The notes below the pieces were generated by a model. That model was not told the origin of the DNA. It did not search any database and saw only the letters and a list, made by a program, of their open reading frames with translations. From Methanobacteriota archaeon (GTDB lineage: Archaea > Thermoplasmatota > Poseidoniia > Poseidoniales > Poseidoniaceae): a DNA stretch of 33,066 bases. Position 1 is the first letter of the stretch, and each line of letters starts with the position of its first letter. The DNA is taken from assembly GCA_002699515.1 (NCBI GenBank), contig PAAW01000069.1, positions 1-33,066 on the forward strand, written 5' to 3'. Positions 7,732 through 16,323 of the stretch are shown piece by piece. Both the position numbers and the translations under genes were made by a program.

Positions 7732-10056
7732 TTACCTTACTCTTGAACCTGGCTCCATTGAATGATCAACGGTTAATAATTTCACATTACCAGATTCGTC
7801 ATCTGCAGCAAGCAACATACCTTCAGAATGTATACCTCTTAATTTGCGGGGCTCTAAATTTGCTACAAAAATTACATGCATACCATTCATCTCATCAGGA
7901 GCATAATACTCCTTTAATCCTGCACATATTGTTCGACCGTTTTCACTCCCATCATCTACTTTTACGACCATTAATTTATCTGCGTTAGGGTGTTCTTCTA
8001 CAGAACTTATTTTTCCAACTCTTAATTCTACTTTCATAAATGTTTCAAAATCAACATATGCTATTCCTTCTATTTCCTTATTCATTTTTTTCACCTTCTT
8101 ACCGCCTTTTACAGAATGTATCACAGAATCCGAGTTCCCATCATCTAAACCCTCTGCCAATGATTTTTCCTCTTCAAGAATTTTTTCTAAATCTAATCTC
8201 TCAAACAGGGGCTTGGGAGTTAATGGATTCCATTCCATCTTTGAAGTCCAATTTGTTGCATTAGACCATAATTCTTCAGAAACTTCTCCAGATTCACCAA
8301 GCATACCCCATAATTTTTGGGAACTAAATGGTAAAAATGGCTGTGTACTAATAGCCAAAAATTTACATAATTTCCAACCAAAATATAATGAAGATAATGA
8401 TTCTGTTCTTTCCATTGAATCTTCCGATTTCAAATATTTCCAAGGGGTTGACGACTGTAATACTTGATTCCCTAATTGTGCAGCCGAAATTATGTGCCTT
8501 AATGCTTCTTTATACCTATGTTTCTTTAATGAAGTAGTAGCATCTAAATGGATTTTTTCCAATTTATCGAAATTCAAGTTATGTATTTCTATATTCTCAA
8601 ATTCTTTTAATGGATTTATTTCACCATCAGCAATCCTATGAGTAAGACTCATTACACGATGAACAAAATTACCATAAGCAGCAATCAATTCAGAATTTAC
8701 TCGCTCAACAAAATCTTTCCAATTGAAATCAGTATCATGATTTTCAGGCATATTAATAGAAAGATAATACCTTAAGGTATCTGGATCAAATTTTTCTAAA
8801 AATGAAGGTAGCCATACTGCATGCTTACGGCTCTTTGAAAATTGGCCTCCTGCTAACATAAGATATTCCATAGCTGGCACATTAGTCTCTAATGCTAAAT
8901 CTCCTGGTCCAGGCAACTTAACTTCGTCTTTTGCAACTAATCCATTATTAGCATGATTCAAACCACAAATTAGTGCTGGCCAAATAACAGTATGGAAGGG
9001 AATGTTGTCCTTGCCTAAAAAATATAAATGTCGGGGAGCAATACCGTTTTCTGAAATTTTCCACCATTTTTCCCAATCATTAGAATGACCATATCTTTCT
9101 GACCAGATTCTTGCACATGAATAATAACCCTGAACGGCTTCAAACCAAACATAAACACATTTCCCATCCCATTTTGATCCTTCTAGAGGTAATGAAATAC
9201 CCCAATCTAAATCCCTAGTTACTGCTCGAGGTCTAAGACCCATTTCCAACCATTGTTTTGTCATTGCCCTTACATTAGATTTCCAATAGGGATTTCTATC
9301 TTTTGCATGCTCTTCTAAAACCTTCTGAAATTTATCTAATCTATAGAAAAAATGCTCTGTGTCTCTAATTTCAATTTTTGCTTCAGGATTCATTTTCGAT
9401 TTGGGATTGATTAATTCTGTAGCCTCGTATGTAGCACCACAGGCATCACACTGATCACCACGAGCACCTTCTGCATTACAGGTAGGACAATTACCCTCAA
9501 CATACCTATCTGGTAAAAATCTACCACCAGATTCATGAACTTCATAATATTGTTGCATTGTTTTTTGTTCAAATAATCCTGCTTTATGCAATAAAAGAAA
9601 ATTCTCTTTGACATATTTCTTATGGTCTAAATCACTAGTTCTATTAAAAAGTGCACCACCATACTCTATTCCTCTTTCATCAATATTTTTATCCCATGAA
9701 CAACCTAGATCTAATAATGCTTGTTTGTTTAAGGCATGATATTTATCCACTATTTCTTGAGGTGATACCTTTTGTTGTTCAGCAGCTACTGTAATAGGTG
9801 TTCCGTGCTCATCACTTCCAGAAACCATTAGAACTTTATTTCCTAATGCTCTTTCAAATCTAAATTGAATATCTGGGGGCAAATAGCACCCTGCTACATG
9901 ACCTAAGTGCAATGGCCCATTTGCATATGGCCAAGCAACACAGATCATTACATGCTCTGGAGGGAGGCTGTTTTTGCTGTGTTCTTTTGTTTTAGTAGGA
10001 ACAGGCCTTAGCCTAGACAAATCAATAGTAGACTCATCACTATTCTTTGACCTCAT
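7732..10056 (-). CDS. metG: Methionyl-tRNA synthetase with C-terminal tRNA-binding domain
   Basis: 774 residues; charges tRNA-Met with methionine. A poorly conserved ~33-residue N-terminal extension precedes the Rossmann catalytic domain. The HIGH motif is HLGH at 50-53. A zinc knuckle is present at Cys190, Cys193, Cys203 and Cys206 (CPTCNAEGARGDQCDACG). The KMSKS loop reads QFSKS at 405-409: the catalytic second lysine is kept, but the first Lys of the usual K(M/F)SKS is Gln. An anticodon-binding helical domain follows (about 435-640). The last ~105 residues form the EMAP/Trbp111-type OB-fold tRNA-binding domain (FMKVELRVGKISSVEEHPNADKL), fused here rather than encoded as a separate MetG beta subunit. 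It converges on the RDD-like gene, with 5 bases between the stops. Confidence 0.96.
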   Translation of the reverse strand: MRSKNSDESTIDLSRLRPVPTKTKEHSKNSLPPEHVMICVAWPYANGPLHLGHVAGCYLPPDIQFRFERALGNKVLMVSGSDEHGTPITVAAEQQKVSPQEIVDKYHALNKQALLDLGCSWDKNIDERGIEYGGALFNRTSDLDHKKYVKENFLLLHKAGLFEQKTMQQYYEVHESGGRFLPDRYVEGNCPTCNAEGARGDQCDACGATYEATELINPKSKMNPEAKIEIRDTEHFFYRLDKFQKVLEEHAKDRNPYWKSNVRAMTKQWLEMGLRPRAVTRDLDWGISLPLEGSKWDGKCVYVWFEAVQGYYSCARIWSERYGHSNDWEKWWKISENGIAPRHLYFLGKDNIPFHTVIWPALICGLNHANNGLVAKDEVKLPGPGDLALETNVPAMEYLMLAGGQFSKSRKHAVWLPSFLEKFDPDTLRYYLSINMPENHDTDFNWKDFVERVNSELIAAYGNFVHRVMSLTHRIADGEINPLKEFENIEIHNLNFDKLEKIHLDATTSLKKHRYKEALRHIISAAQLGNQVLQSSTPWKYLKSEDSMERTESLSSLYFGWKLCKFLAISTQPFLPFSSQKLWGMLGESGEVSEELWSNATNWTSKMEWNPLTPKPLFERLDLEKILEEEKSLAEGLDDGNSDSVIHSVKGGKKVKKMNKEIEGIAYVDFETFMKVELRVGKISSVEEHPNADKLMVVKVDDGSENGRTICAGLKEYYAPDEMNGMHVIFVANLEPRKLRGIHSEGMLLAADDESGNVKLLTVDHSMEPGSRVR

Positions 10057-10175
10057 ATTTATGCCTCAATAATCCATCCGAAATGGCTTACATTCATGAA
10101 AAGTTCCCTATATTCTTTCATTAAACCTCAATAACCAGTTGGTGTTAAGACAAACATAGCGGGGGATACCAACAC

Positions 10176-11204
10176 TTGGAATACACGTTACTAATAATTT
10201 ATGCTAGCCTTGCTTTAGGTGTTTCTTTTCTTTGCTCAATTATGGAATCTGTATTACTTTCAATATCTGCTAGCTATATTAGTGTACTTGAATCTGAAAA
10301 AGTTAAAGCAGGACATATTTGGTCAAACCTAAAAAAGGATGATTCTGTAAGGCCACTTACAGCAATATTAACTTTAAACACCATAGCACACACTGTAGGG
10401 GCATTAGGAGTTGGTGTAGAAGTTGAAAAATTAAATCCTGGAGAATACGGAATGGCAATCGCCTCTGCTATTTTAACGATTAATGTATTATTATTCAGTG
10501 AAATTCTTCCAAAAACATTAGGATCTGCTTATTGGAAAAAATTATCAAAACCAATGGCATATATGATTCATTTTATCACCCTATCTCTAATTTTTATAGT
10601 CACCCCTATTGAAATATTCAAAAAAATGTTGCCTGGAGCCAAACAATCAACTGTAACTAGAGATGAATTAGCAGTACTTGCAGACATTGGTGAGGAAGAA
10701 GGAGAAATTGAAAAAGACGAGGAGAAAGTAATTAAAAACTTACTAAGATTAAGAGACATCGAAGTAGAAACGATAATGACTCCAAGAGTAGTAATGTCAA
10801 GCGTCGACAAAAAAGAAACTGTAGCAGAAGTAATGAAAAGAATCCCAATAATGACTCATGGAAGAATGCCTGTTGTTGACAATGATGTTGACAAAGTAAG
10901 TGGTTATGTGTTAAGAAGTGAAATCCTTAGAAGGGCTGCTGAGGATGATTTTGAAAGTAAAATGGATGAGCTCATTAGAGAAGTACAAAAATGTAAACAT
11001 AATGATTCTGTCGATAAGGCTTTAGATATTCTTTTGGAAAACAAAGAACAATTTTTAATTGTACAAGACGACTTTGGAGGAACTGTAGGATTAGTTACTA
11101 TGGAAGATGTCATTGAAACATTACTTGGAGTAGAGATTATGGATGAATCTGACGAAGTTGAGGACATGAGAGAATTAGCAAAGCAATTAAATTCAGAAGA
11201 TTAA
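10176..11204 (+). CDS. DUF21/CBS-domain membrane protein (CNNM/CorC family)
   Basis: 342 residues starting at TTG 10176 (LEYTLLIIYASLALGVSFLC); a gggggat stretch lies about 10 bases upstream. Residues 1-~165 form the DUF21 transmembrane domain with about four spans, including the conserved SFLCSIMESVLLS and LLFSEILPKTLG segments. Two CBS domains follow (about 203-315), beginning at the typical IMTPRVVM and ending GLVTMEDVIETLLGVEIMDE. The C-terminal CorC-type transporter-associated domain of bacterial relatives is absent. Families of this architecture act in Mg2+ (and possibly Na+ or Co2+) efflux or homeostasis, with CBS domains sensing ATP-Mg. The link to magnesium is family knowledge, not shown by this sequence. 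It is divergent from metG. Confidence 0.88.
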   Translation: MEYTLLIIYASLALGVSFLCSIMESVLLSISASYISVLESEKVKAGHIWSNLKKDDSVRPLTAILTLNTIAHTVGALGVGVEVEKLNPGEYGMAIASAILTINVLLFSEILPKTLGSAYWKKLSKPMAYMIHFITLSLIFIVTPIEIFKKMLPGAKQSTVTRDELAVLADIGEEEGEIEKDEEKVIKNLLRLRDIEVETIMTPRVVMSSVDKKETVAEVMKRIPIMTHGRMPVVDNDVDKVSGYVLRSEILRRAAEDDFESKMDELIREVQKCKHNDSVDKALDILLENKEQFLIVQDDFGGTVGLVTMEDVIETLLGVEIMDESDEVEDMRELAKQLNSED

Positions 11205-11210
11205 TTGCCA

Positions 11211-11765
11211 CTAATCAAAGTAATCAAATTGAAGTTTTACTAATTCAGAACTTGATTTAGCATTTGCATAATCATCAAGTGGTTCTTTATTCAATTTTAT
11301 AAATTCCATACCCCAATTAAAAGAGGAAAGTATGTTTTCTGCCTGATTAACCTCCCCCATTAGATATAATGTTGCAGCAATTGCCTCAGCTGTGCATAAT
11401 TTTGTTGGTTTCCCCCAATTAACAGGATTTGCAGCAAGTAACAATGGCAAAGTCCTATGCAATAATTTACTACGTTTTGAAATAGATTCTAAACTCGATT
11501 CTATTTGATTCCAGCTACAATCTAATGCAACCAAGGGGTTGCCAGTTTTTAGGATTTCATGATCTTCGGGGCCAAATACCTTCCCGCACAATGGATCTAA
11601 TAAAATTCCCTTCTTAGGAATATTTCTAAGGTTTGAATGTAATTTTATTTTATTTTTCCTAGATAATCTAACTGCTGTATTCTTCTTCCGATCGTCCTGT
11701 GCTAAATATATAGCATGCACTGGTACAACCCAATTCTTGCTCTGACTTTTGTCATCAATTTTCAT
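11211..11765 (-). CDS. tsr3: Tsr3-type rRNA aminocarboxypropyltransferase
   Basis: 184 residues (DUF367/RLI-like N-terminal family). Tsr3 transfers the 3-amino-3-carboxypropyl group of SAM to a conserved uridine of small-subunit rRNA near the decoding site, a late step of 30S/40S maturation. Signature blocks are visible: ILLDPLCGKVFGPED, LVALDCSWNQIE (about 78-89), LLLAANPVNWGKPTKLCTAEAIAATLYLMG (about 107-137) and the ending FNWGMEFIKLN. Its start overlaps the last 11 bases of the mbf1 gene, so the two are translated from one message. It converges on the CNNM-like gene with 6 bases between stops. Confidence 0.93.
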   Translation of the reverse strand: MKIDDKSQSKNWVVPVHAIYLAQDDRKKNTAVRLSRKNKIKLHSNLRNIPKKGILLDPLCGKVFGPEDHEILKTGNPLVALDCSWNQIESSLESISKRSKLLHRTLPLLLAANPVNWGKPTKLCTAEAIAATLYLMGEVNQAENILSSFNWGMEFIKLNKEPLDDYANAKSSSELVKLQFDYFD

Positions 11766-12219
11766 TTAAATAATCACCCAAAGTCATACCGCCCCCTCCA
11801 GTAGTTCTAACTCTGCGAACATCTGGAGCAGTTTCATCTGTGAATAAGTTCATCTCCAATGCTTTTTCTATTTTTTGAACTACTTTATCTTCAAGGATTT
11901 TCCCCGACTCAATATTTTGAATGTCGACCAATCTTACATTTGCCTTTTTCGCCAGATCATTTTTACTCCAGTTTTTTCCAGTACGCCTCATACTTATTTT
12001 CTTTGAAAAATTATCTACAAGTGATTTTGAGGTTGCTAATTTAGGCTTGAAATTAGATTTTTTATTCCCTGAACCTATATTCCTAATAGACTCCCGAGAC
12101 CTCAAAGGAGATAAATTCATTTTTTCACAACACCGAATACATGCTTCAATATTTGATTTATAATATGAAACTCTCTTAGTACTAACTTTCATTGCTCCAC
12201 AAAGTTCACAATCACCCAT
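11755..12219 (-). CDS. mbf1: Archaeal multiprotein bridging factor 1 (zinc ribbon + HTH)
   Basis: 154 residues. An N-terminal zinc ribbon has Cys4, Cys7, Cys27 and Cys30 (CELC ... CIRC). A basic linker of about 40 residues follows, then an XRE/Cro-type helix-turn-helix at about 78-130 (WSKNDLAKKANVRLVDIQNIESGK). The tail TTGGGGMTLGDYL is typical of archaeal MBF1. Eukaryotic MBF1 bridges activators and TBP and acts in ribosome-collision control; archaeal MBF1 associates with the ribosome. Overlap with tsr3, an rRNA modification gene, fits a translation-linked role. It is divergent from pan across 116 bases. Confidence 0.94.
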   Translation of the reverse strand: MGDCELCGAMKVSTKRVSYYKSNIEACIRCCEKMNLSPLRSRESIRNIGSGNKKSNFKPKLATSKSLVDNFSKKISMRRTGKNWSKNDLAKKANVRLVDIQNIESGKILEDKVVQKIEKALEMNLFTDETAPDVRRVRTTGGGGMTLGDYLNEN

Positions 12220-12251
12220 TCTTCTCAGTAAGTTGTACTATCAGGGGCTTT

Positions 12252-12262
12252 TGATTATATCC
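12252..12262 (-). promoter_or_regulatory. TATA-box candidate for mbf1-tsr3
   Basis: On the minus strand this reads ggatataatca, centred about 38 bases upstream of the mbf1 ATG, giving a predicted leader of roughly a dozen bases. The same spacer also holds an A-rich run (about 12270-12290, with aaaatattaaa) that could serve pan on the other strand. Confidence 0.4.
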
Positions 12263-12335
12263 CTAAAAAACAACAAAATATTAAAAAAAAGGTGAACAAG
12301 TTGAAGTAGGTTAAGATAAGGAACGGCTGAGAACT

Positions 12336-13562
12336 ATGACTTCAGATGGGGATGTTTTACGGCCAGGCGGTAATGACAATACAAGAAAAGCCGAAGATGA
12401 CATGATTAAATTACAAACTGAATTTAGAGAATTACATGAAAATGTTCAACGACTTACAACTGAAAAAATGCAATTAGAAAGAGACCTTGATGGAATAAGG
12501 AAAATTGCACACAGGCTTGAAGATGAAGTCAATTCACTTAGAAGCCCGCCCCTAATTATTGGACACTTGCAAGACATGATTTCCGAAAATACAGGGATAG
12601 TAAGGAGCAGTAATGGCACAGTATTCAAAGTTTCAGTAAACCCCGCCATTCCAGAAAACAAACTAAAACCAGGTGCAAGAGTAACTCTTAATCAAGATAC
12701 ATTAGCAATAATTGACGTTCTTCAAGATGGTTGGGATCCACTAGTAACTGGAGCCGAAGTTGACGATAAACCAACAATTAATTTTGATGAAATTGGAGGA
12801 TTAGATAACCAAATTAAATTACTGAGAGAGGCTATAGAGCTTCCATTACAAATGCCAGAATTATTTTCAAAGGTAGGGATTAAACCACCAAAAGGAGTAC
12901 TTCTCACAGGCCCCCCTGGCTGTGGAAAAACCATGATCGCAAAGGCTGTAGCTGCAAATGCTGAGGTGACATTTATCCAACTTGTCGGAAGTGAGTTAGC
13001 CCAAAAATACATAGGAGAAGGTGGGAGAATGGTTAGAGAATTATTTGCATTAGCACAAGAAAAAGCACCTGCAATAATATTTATTGACGAGATAGATGCA
13101 ATTGGTGCAAAAAGACTTGATACCGCTACAAGCGGAGATAGAGAAGTCCAAAGAACATTGATGCAATTATTAGCAGAATTAGACGGATTTAATCCATTAG
13201 ATTCAGTAAAAATCATTGCGGCTACAAATCGTCCAGACATACTTGATGATGCTCTTTTAAGACCAGGAAGGTTTGATAGAATTATTGAGATTCCCCTGCC
13301 TAATGATGAAGCACGGAAAGGTATTTTCAAGATCAATATAGAAAACATGAACTCATCTAAAATCAGTATTAAAAACATCATTGCTGCAACTGAAGGATTC
13401 AGTGGAGCAGACATTAAAGCAATGTGTGTAGAAGCAGGCATGGAAGCAATTAGAGATAGAAGAGAAAAGGTACTAGCAAAAGATTTTACTGCGGCACTAA
13501 AAATAACTGAAAAAATGAGAAAGAATTCAGAAAATGATAAAATAAATACTCTGTACGCGTAA
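12336..13562 (+). CDS. pan: Proteasome-activating nucleotidase (PAN, Rpt-like AAA+ ATPase)
   Basis: 408 residues. PAN forms a hexameric ring that unfolds proteins and feeds them into the 20S proteasome. Residues about 17-70 form the N-terminal coiled coil (KAEDDMIKLQTEFRELHENV), followed by the OB domain (about 73-130) and the AAA+ domain. Walker A is GPPGCGKT at 192-199, Walker B IIFIDEID at about 247-254, sensor-1 AATNRP at 295-300, and the arginine fingers lie in LLRPGRFDR (R309, R312). The protein ends in LYA, a hydrophobic-Tyr-any (HbYX) motif that docks into alpha-subunit pockets and opens the proteasome gate. No proteasome subunit gene is in the window. Confidence 0.96.
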   Translation: MTSDGDVLRPGGNDNTRKAEDDMIKLQTEFRELHENVQRLTTEKMQLERDLDGIRKIAHRLEDEVNSLRSPPLIIGHLQDMISENTGIVRSSNGTVFKVSVNPAIPENKLKPGARVTLNQDTLAIIDVLQDGWDPLVTGAEVDDKPTINFDEIGGLDNQIKLLREAIELPLQMPELFSKVGIKPPKGVLLTGPPGCGKTMIAKAVAANAEVTFIQLVGSELAQKYIGEGGRMVRELFALAQEKAPAIIFIDEIDAIGAKRLDTATSGDREVQRTLMQLLAELDGFNPLDSVKIIAATNRPDILDDALLRPGRFDRIIEIPLPNDEARKGIFKINIENMNSSKISIKNIIAATEGFSGADIKAMCVEAGMEAIRDRREKVLAKDFTAALKITEKMRKNSENDKINTLYA

Positions 13563-13599
13563 GCAAATAATTCAAAGACTATTTTTGCAAGGATGGCAC

Positions 13600-14640
13600 A
13601 TGAACGAAGGATTAATTGAGTGCGTACCTAATTTCAGCGAAGGTAAAAATCTTGAAACAATAGAACAAATTTGTAACTCGATTAAAAAAATAAAAGGCGT
13701 TACACTCCTAGACGTAGATTCTAGTGAAGATTTTAATAGAACTGTAATTACATTTGTAGGAAAACCAAAAAGTGTTTTGGAAGCAGCAATAAATTGTGCA
13801 AAAAAAGGAATAGAATTAATCGACATGACTAAACATTCAGGAGAACATGCAAGAATGGGAGCTGTTGACGTAGTCCCATTTATTCCAATAAATAACTCAT
13901 CAATGGAAGAATGTGTTTCAATAGCAGAAGAATTTGCAAAGGAAATCGGTAAGGAAATGCAAATACCAATTTACTTGTACGCAAATGCAGCAAGAACTTC
14001 CGAAAGAAGATTACTTCCCAATATTAGAAAAGGGGAATATGAGGGATTAAATCAAAAAATTACTCAAAAAGAATGGATTCCTGATGAAGGGCCACAAAAA
14101 TTTGTACCTAAATCTGGCGCTACTGCAACTGGAGCTCGTTCTGTATTAATTGCTTACAATATTAATCTAAATACAAATGATAAAACTGAAGCAAATAAAA
14201 TTGCAGGCACAATAAGAACTAGTGGAGTACTAATCAAGGACGAACAAGGTAACAAAATTCTAGATGAATTCGGCAAACCAAAAAGAAAGAATGGGAAATT
14301 TACAGATCTCCAAGCAGCAGGATGGATGTATGATAAAAATACAGCACAAGTTTCGATGAATTTGCTTGACTATAATAAAACAGGCATGCATTTAATCATG
14401 GAAGAAATTAAAAAAGAGGCTGCAAAACAAGACCTTTTAGTAACTGCTGGAGAACTAGTTGGATTAATCCCTCTTAATGCATTAATTGATTCTGGAAAAT
14501 ATTACCATTCGAACCCAGATAGTGCATCTATAGAAGAATTAGTTGATTCTGCAGTTGAAGGTTTAATGCTAAATAAACTTGATTTATTCAATAAGAATAA
14601 AAGAATTATTGAATGGGCAGCAAATAAGGAGATGATATGA
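13600..14640 (+). CDS. ftcD: Glutamate formiminotransferase
   Basis: 346 residues from the ATG at 13600 (MNEGLIECVPNFSEG), which matches the usual family start; an upstream in-frame TTG at 13585 would add only MQGWH and is unlikely. The enzyme moves the formimino group between formiminoglutamate and tetrahydrofolate, the last step of one histidine-degradation route and an entry to folate one-carbon pools. Family motifs visible are the N-terminal CVPNFSEG, SGEHARMGAVDVVPFIP (catalytic His region) and YLYANAA. It corresponds to the N-terminal half of vertebrate FTCD. Its stop overlaps the start of the cyclodeaminase gene (atgatga), indicating coupled translation. No hutH, hutU or hutI homologue is nearby. 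Confidence 0.94.
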   Translation: MNEGLIECVPNFSEGKNLETIEQICNSIKKIKGVTLLDVDSSEDFNRTVITFVGKPKSVLEAAINCAKKGIELIDMTKHSGEHARMGAVDVVPFIPINNSSMEECVSIAEEFAKEIGKEMQIPIYLYANAARTSERRLLPNIRKGEYEGLNQKITQKEWIPDEGPQKFVPKSGATATGARSVLIAYNINLNTNDKTEANKIAGTIRTSGVLIKDEQGNKILDEFGKPKRKNGKFTDLQAAGWMYDKNTAQVSMNLLDYNKTGMHLIMEEIKKEAAKQDLLVTAGELVGLIPLNALIDSGKYYHSNPDSASIEELVDSAVEGLMLNKLDLFNKNKRIIEWAANKEMI

Positions 14641-15260
14641 TGGAAGATTATGCGAGAATGACTGTAAAAGAATTTCAAACTGCATTATCAAGTAGTTCCC
14701 CTACACCAGGAGGGGGTTCAGCCGCAGCAATCACATTAGGAAATGCTGCAGCACTAACTTGTATGGTTTGTGATTTAACAATAAGTAAAGAAAAATGGAA
14801 AGAGGGCTGGGAAGATGCTGAAAAAATTCAATTATTGGCAATTCCATTATTTCATGACTCTTTAGAATTAGCAAACAAAGATGCTGAATCATTTGAAGAT
14901 GTAATGAAGTCTTGGAAATTGCCCAAAGATTCTGATGAAGATAAAAAAATCAGATCTAATGAAATAGAAAATGCAACAATTAATGCAGCATTAATCCCCT
15001 TGGAAACTGCAAAAAAGGCATCTAATTTACTTGAAGTACTCCCAATACTTGCTGAAAAAGGAAACTCAAATGCAATTACAGATGTTGCAGTTGCTGCTCT
15101 TTTAGCGCATGCAGCATCAAAGGGAGCATTACTTAATGTAAGAATTAACTTACTAGGTTTAGATAAGCCAGAACTATCAAAATCTGTTGGTGAAATATCA
15201 AATAAAATAGAAAGTGATTTAGCAAAGACACTAGAGATTGTAGATAAAAAATTAAACTAA
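14637..15260 (+). CDS. Formiminotetrahydrofolate cyclodeaminase
   Basis: 207 residues, all-helical family. It releases ammonia from 5-formimino-THF to give 5,10-methenyl-THF, completing the reaction begun by the preceding gene product. The glycine-rich signature SSPTPGGGSAAAITLGNAAAL (about residues 20-40) is the folate-binding entry loop of the family, and ITDVAVAALLAHAASKGALLNVRINL near 145-170 is the other conserved block. It corresponds to the C-terminal half of vertebrate FTCD. The start could be the ATG at 14637 or the next codon at 14640; both overlap or abut the upstream stop. It converges on the SerA-like gene with 2 bases between stops. Confidence 0.93.
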   Translation: MMEDYARMTVKEFQTALSSSSPTPGGGSAAAITLGNAAALTCMVCDLTISKEKWKEGWEDAEKIQLLAIPLFHDSLELANKDAESFEDVMKSWKLPKDSDEDKKIRSNEIENATINAALIPLETAKKASNLLEVLPILAEKGNSNAITDVAVAALLAHAASKGALLNVRINLLGLDKPELSKSVGEISNKIESDLAKTLEIVDKKLN

Positions 15261-15262
15261 AA

Positions 15263-16246
15263 CTAATCAAATATTTCTTTATTGATTATATTTTTAGGTA
15301 ATTCACCATTTAAACTAGTTATTATTTGATTAGCTGATTCTAAGCCAACTCTAATCTGAGCCTCTACTGTTGAAGCAGCAATATGTGGAGTTCCAATGAA
15401 ATTATCACAATTAAGAAGTTTGTTTTTGAGTACTGGTTCTATTTCAAAGACATCTAATCCAGCACAAGTTAATTTTTCATTATTTAAGCAATTAAATAGT
15501 TCTAATTCATTTACAATGCCGCCTCTTGACAAACTTACTAAATATCTACCACAATTTGATCCGTCTGCCCCTAATTGTGGCATTAAATTTATCAAATCTT
15601 CGCCGATTAACTTCCTCGTATCTTCTGTTAAATTACAATGTACACTAATATGAGTACATTTTGAGAATAAATCATCAATAGTTTCGTGTTTTGTTATCCC
15701 TTCAAACTGATTATCTGGCAAATATGGATCAAATGCATGAATATCCATCCCAAATGCAATAGCTAAATGACTCACTTTTCTTGCAATCCTACCATAACCA
15801 ATTAATCCTAAGTTTTTACCAGAAAGTTCGCTACCCCTTAGTTCTTTTTTTGCCCATATCCCATCTCTCATCAATCTGTCTCCCCTAGAAATATGTCTTG
15901 TACAAGAAAGAAGATGACCAATTGTCAATTCTGCAACACTTTGAGTAGTTGAGGAAGGAGCATTCACAACCATAATACCGTGATTAGTTGCAGCATTAAT
16001 ATCAATATTATCTACACCAACCCCTGCTCTACAAATTACTTTCAACTTCCCTTCTGAATTTGATTCTATTGCAATTTTATCTAATTTAGTAGCGCTACGA
16101 ATAATTACTGCATCATAATCCCTTAATGAACCATTATTTATTTCATCTTTACTAAAACTTATTTCATCTACAGAATATCCTTGATTTTTCAAATGTAATA
16201 TTGCCTCTTTTGCCAAGCCATCAGTGACCACAATTCTACGATTCAT
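15263..16246 (-). CDS. serA: D-3-phosphoglycerate dehydrogenase-like D-2-hydroxyacid dehydrogenase
   Basis: 327 residues from the ATG at 16246, chosen over the GTG at 16267 because an aggagg Shine-Dalgarno site ends 4 bases before it and the protein then starts MNRRIVVTDG. It oxidises 3-phosphoglycerate in serine synthesis, or a related D-2-hydroxyacid. NAD-binding fingerprint GLIGYGRIA, catalytic Arg in CRAGVGVDNID, Glu in DVFEIEP and His in GTPHIAAS are present. The protein stops after the substrate-domain return helix, lacking the regulatory ACT/ASB domain, like short SerA forms. Another substrate is possible. It is divergent from the NiSOD gene, with 77 bases between starts. Confidence 0.85.
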   Translation of the reverse strand: MNRRIVVTDGLAKEAILHLKNQGYSVDEISFSKDEINNGSLRDYDAVIIRSATKLDKIAIESNSEGKLKVICRAGVGVDNIDINAATNHGIMVVNAPSSTTQSVAELTIGHLLSCTRHISRGDRLMRDGIWAKKELRGSELSGKNLGLIGYGRIARKVSHLAIAFGMDIHAFDPYLPDNQFEGITKHETIDDLFSKCTHISVHCNLTEDTRKLIGEDLINLMPQLGADGSNCGRYLVSLSRGGIVNELELFNCLNNEKLTCAGLDVFEIEPVLKNKLLNCDNFIGTPHIAASTVEAQIRVGLESANQIITSLNGELPKNIINKEIFD

Positions 16247-16250
16247 ATTA

Positions 16251-16256
16251 CCTCCT
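16251..16256 (-). promoter_or_regulatory. Shine-Dalgarno site deciding the serA-like start
   Basis: Minus-strand aggagg followed by taat and the ATG at 16246. It lies inside the longer GTG-started frame, which argues that the longer form is not the real start. Confidence 0.7.
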
Positions 16257-16323
16257 AACTCAACCACTGCTTCAACATTTGTACAATAAGAATATTCAAT
16301 TAGTTGTTTCTATTGGGAGATTT

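Noticed and set aside
12722-13441. 239-codon open frame antisense to pan
   Set aside because: It is a shadow of the highly conserved AAA+ gene; its product is low-complexity with no recognisable domain.
16279-16323. Longer NiSOD start adding 15 residues
   Set aside because: gggaga lies directly before the internal ATG at 16324, and the shorter form has a propeptide of typical NiSOD length.
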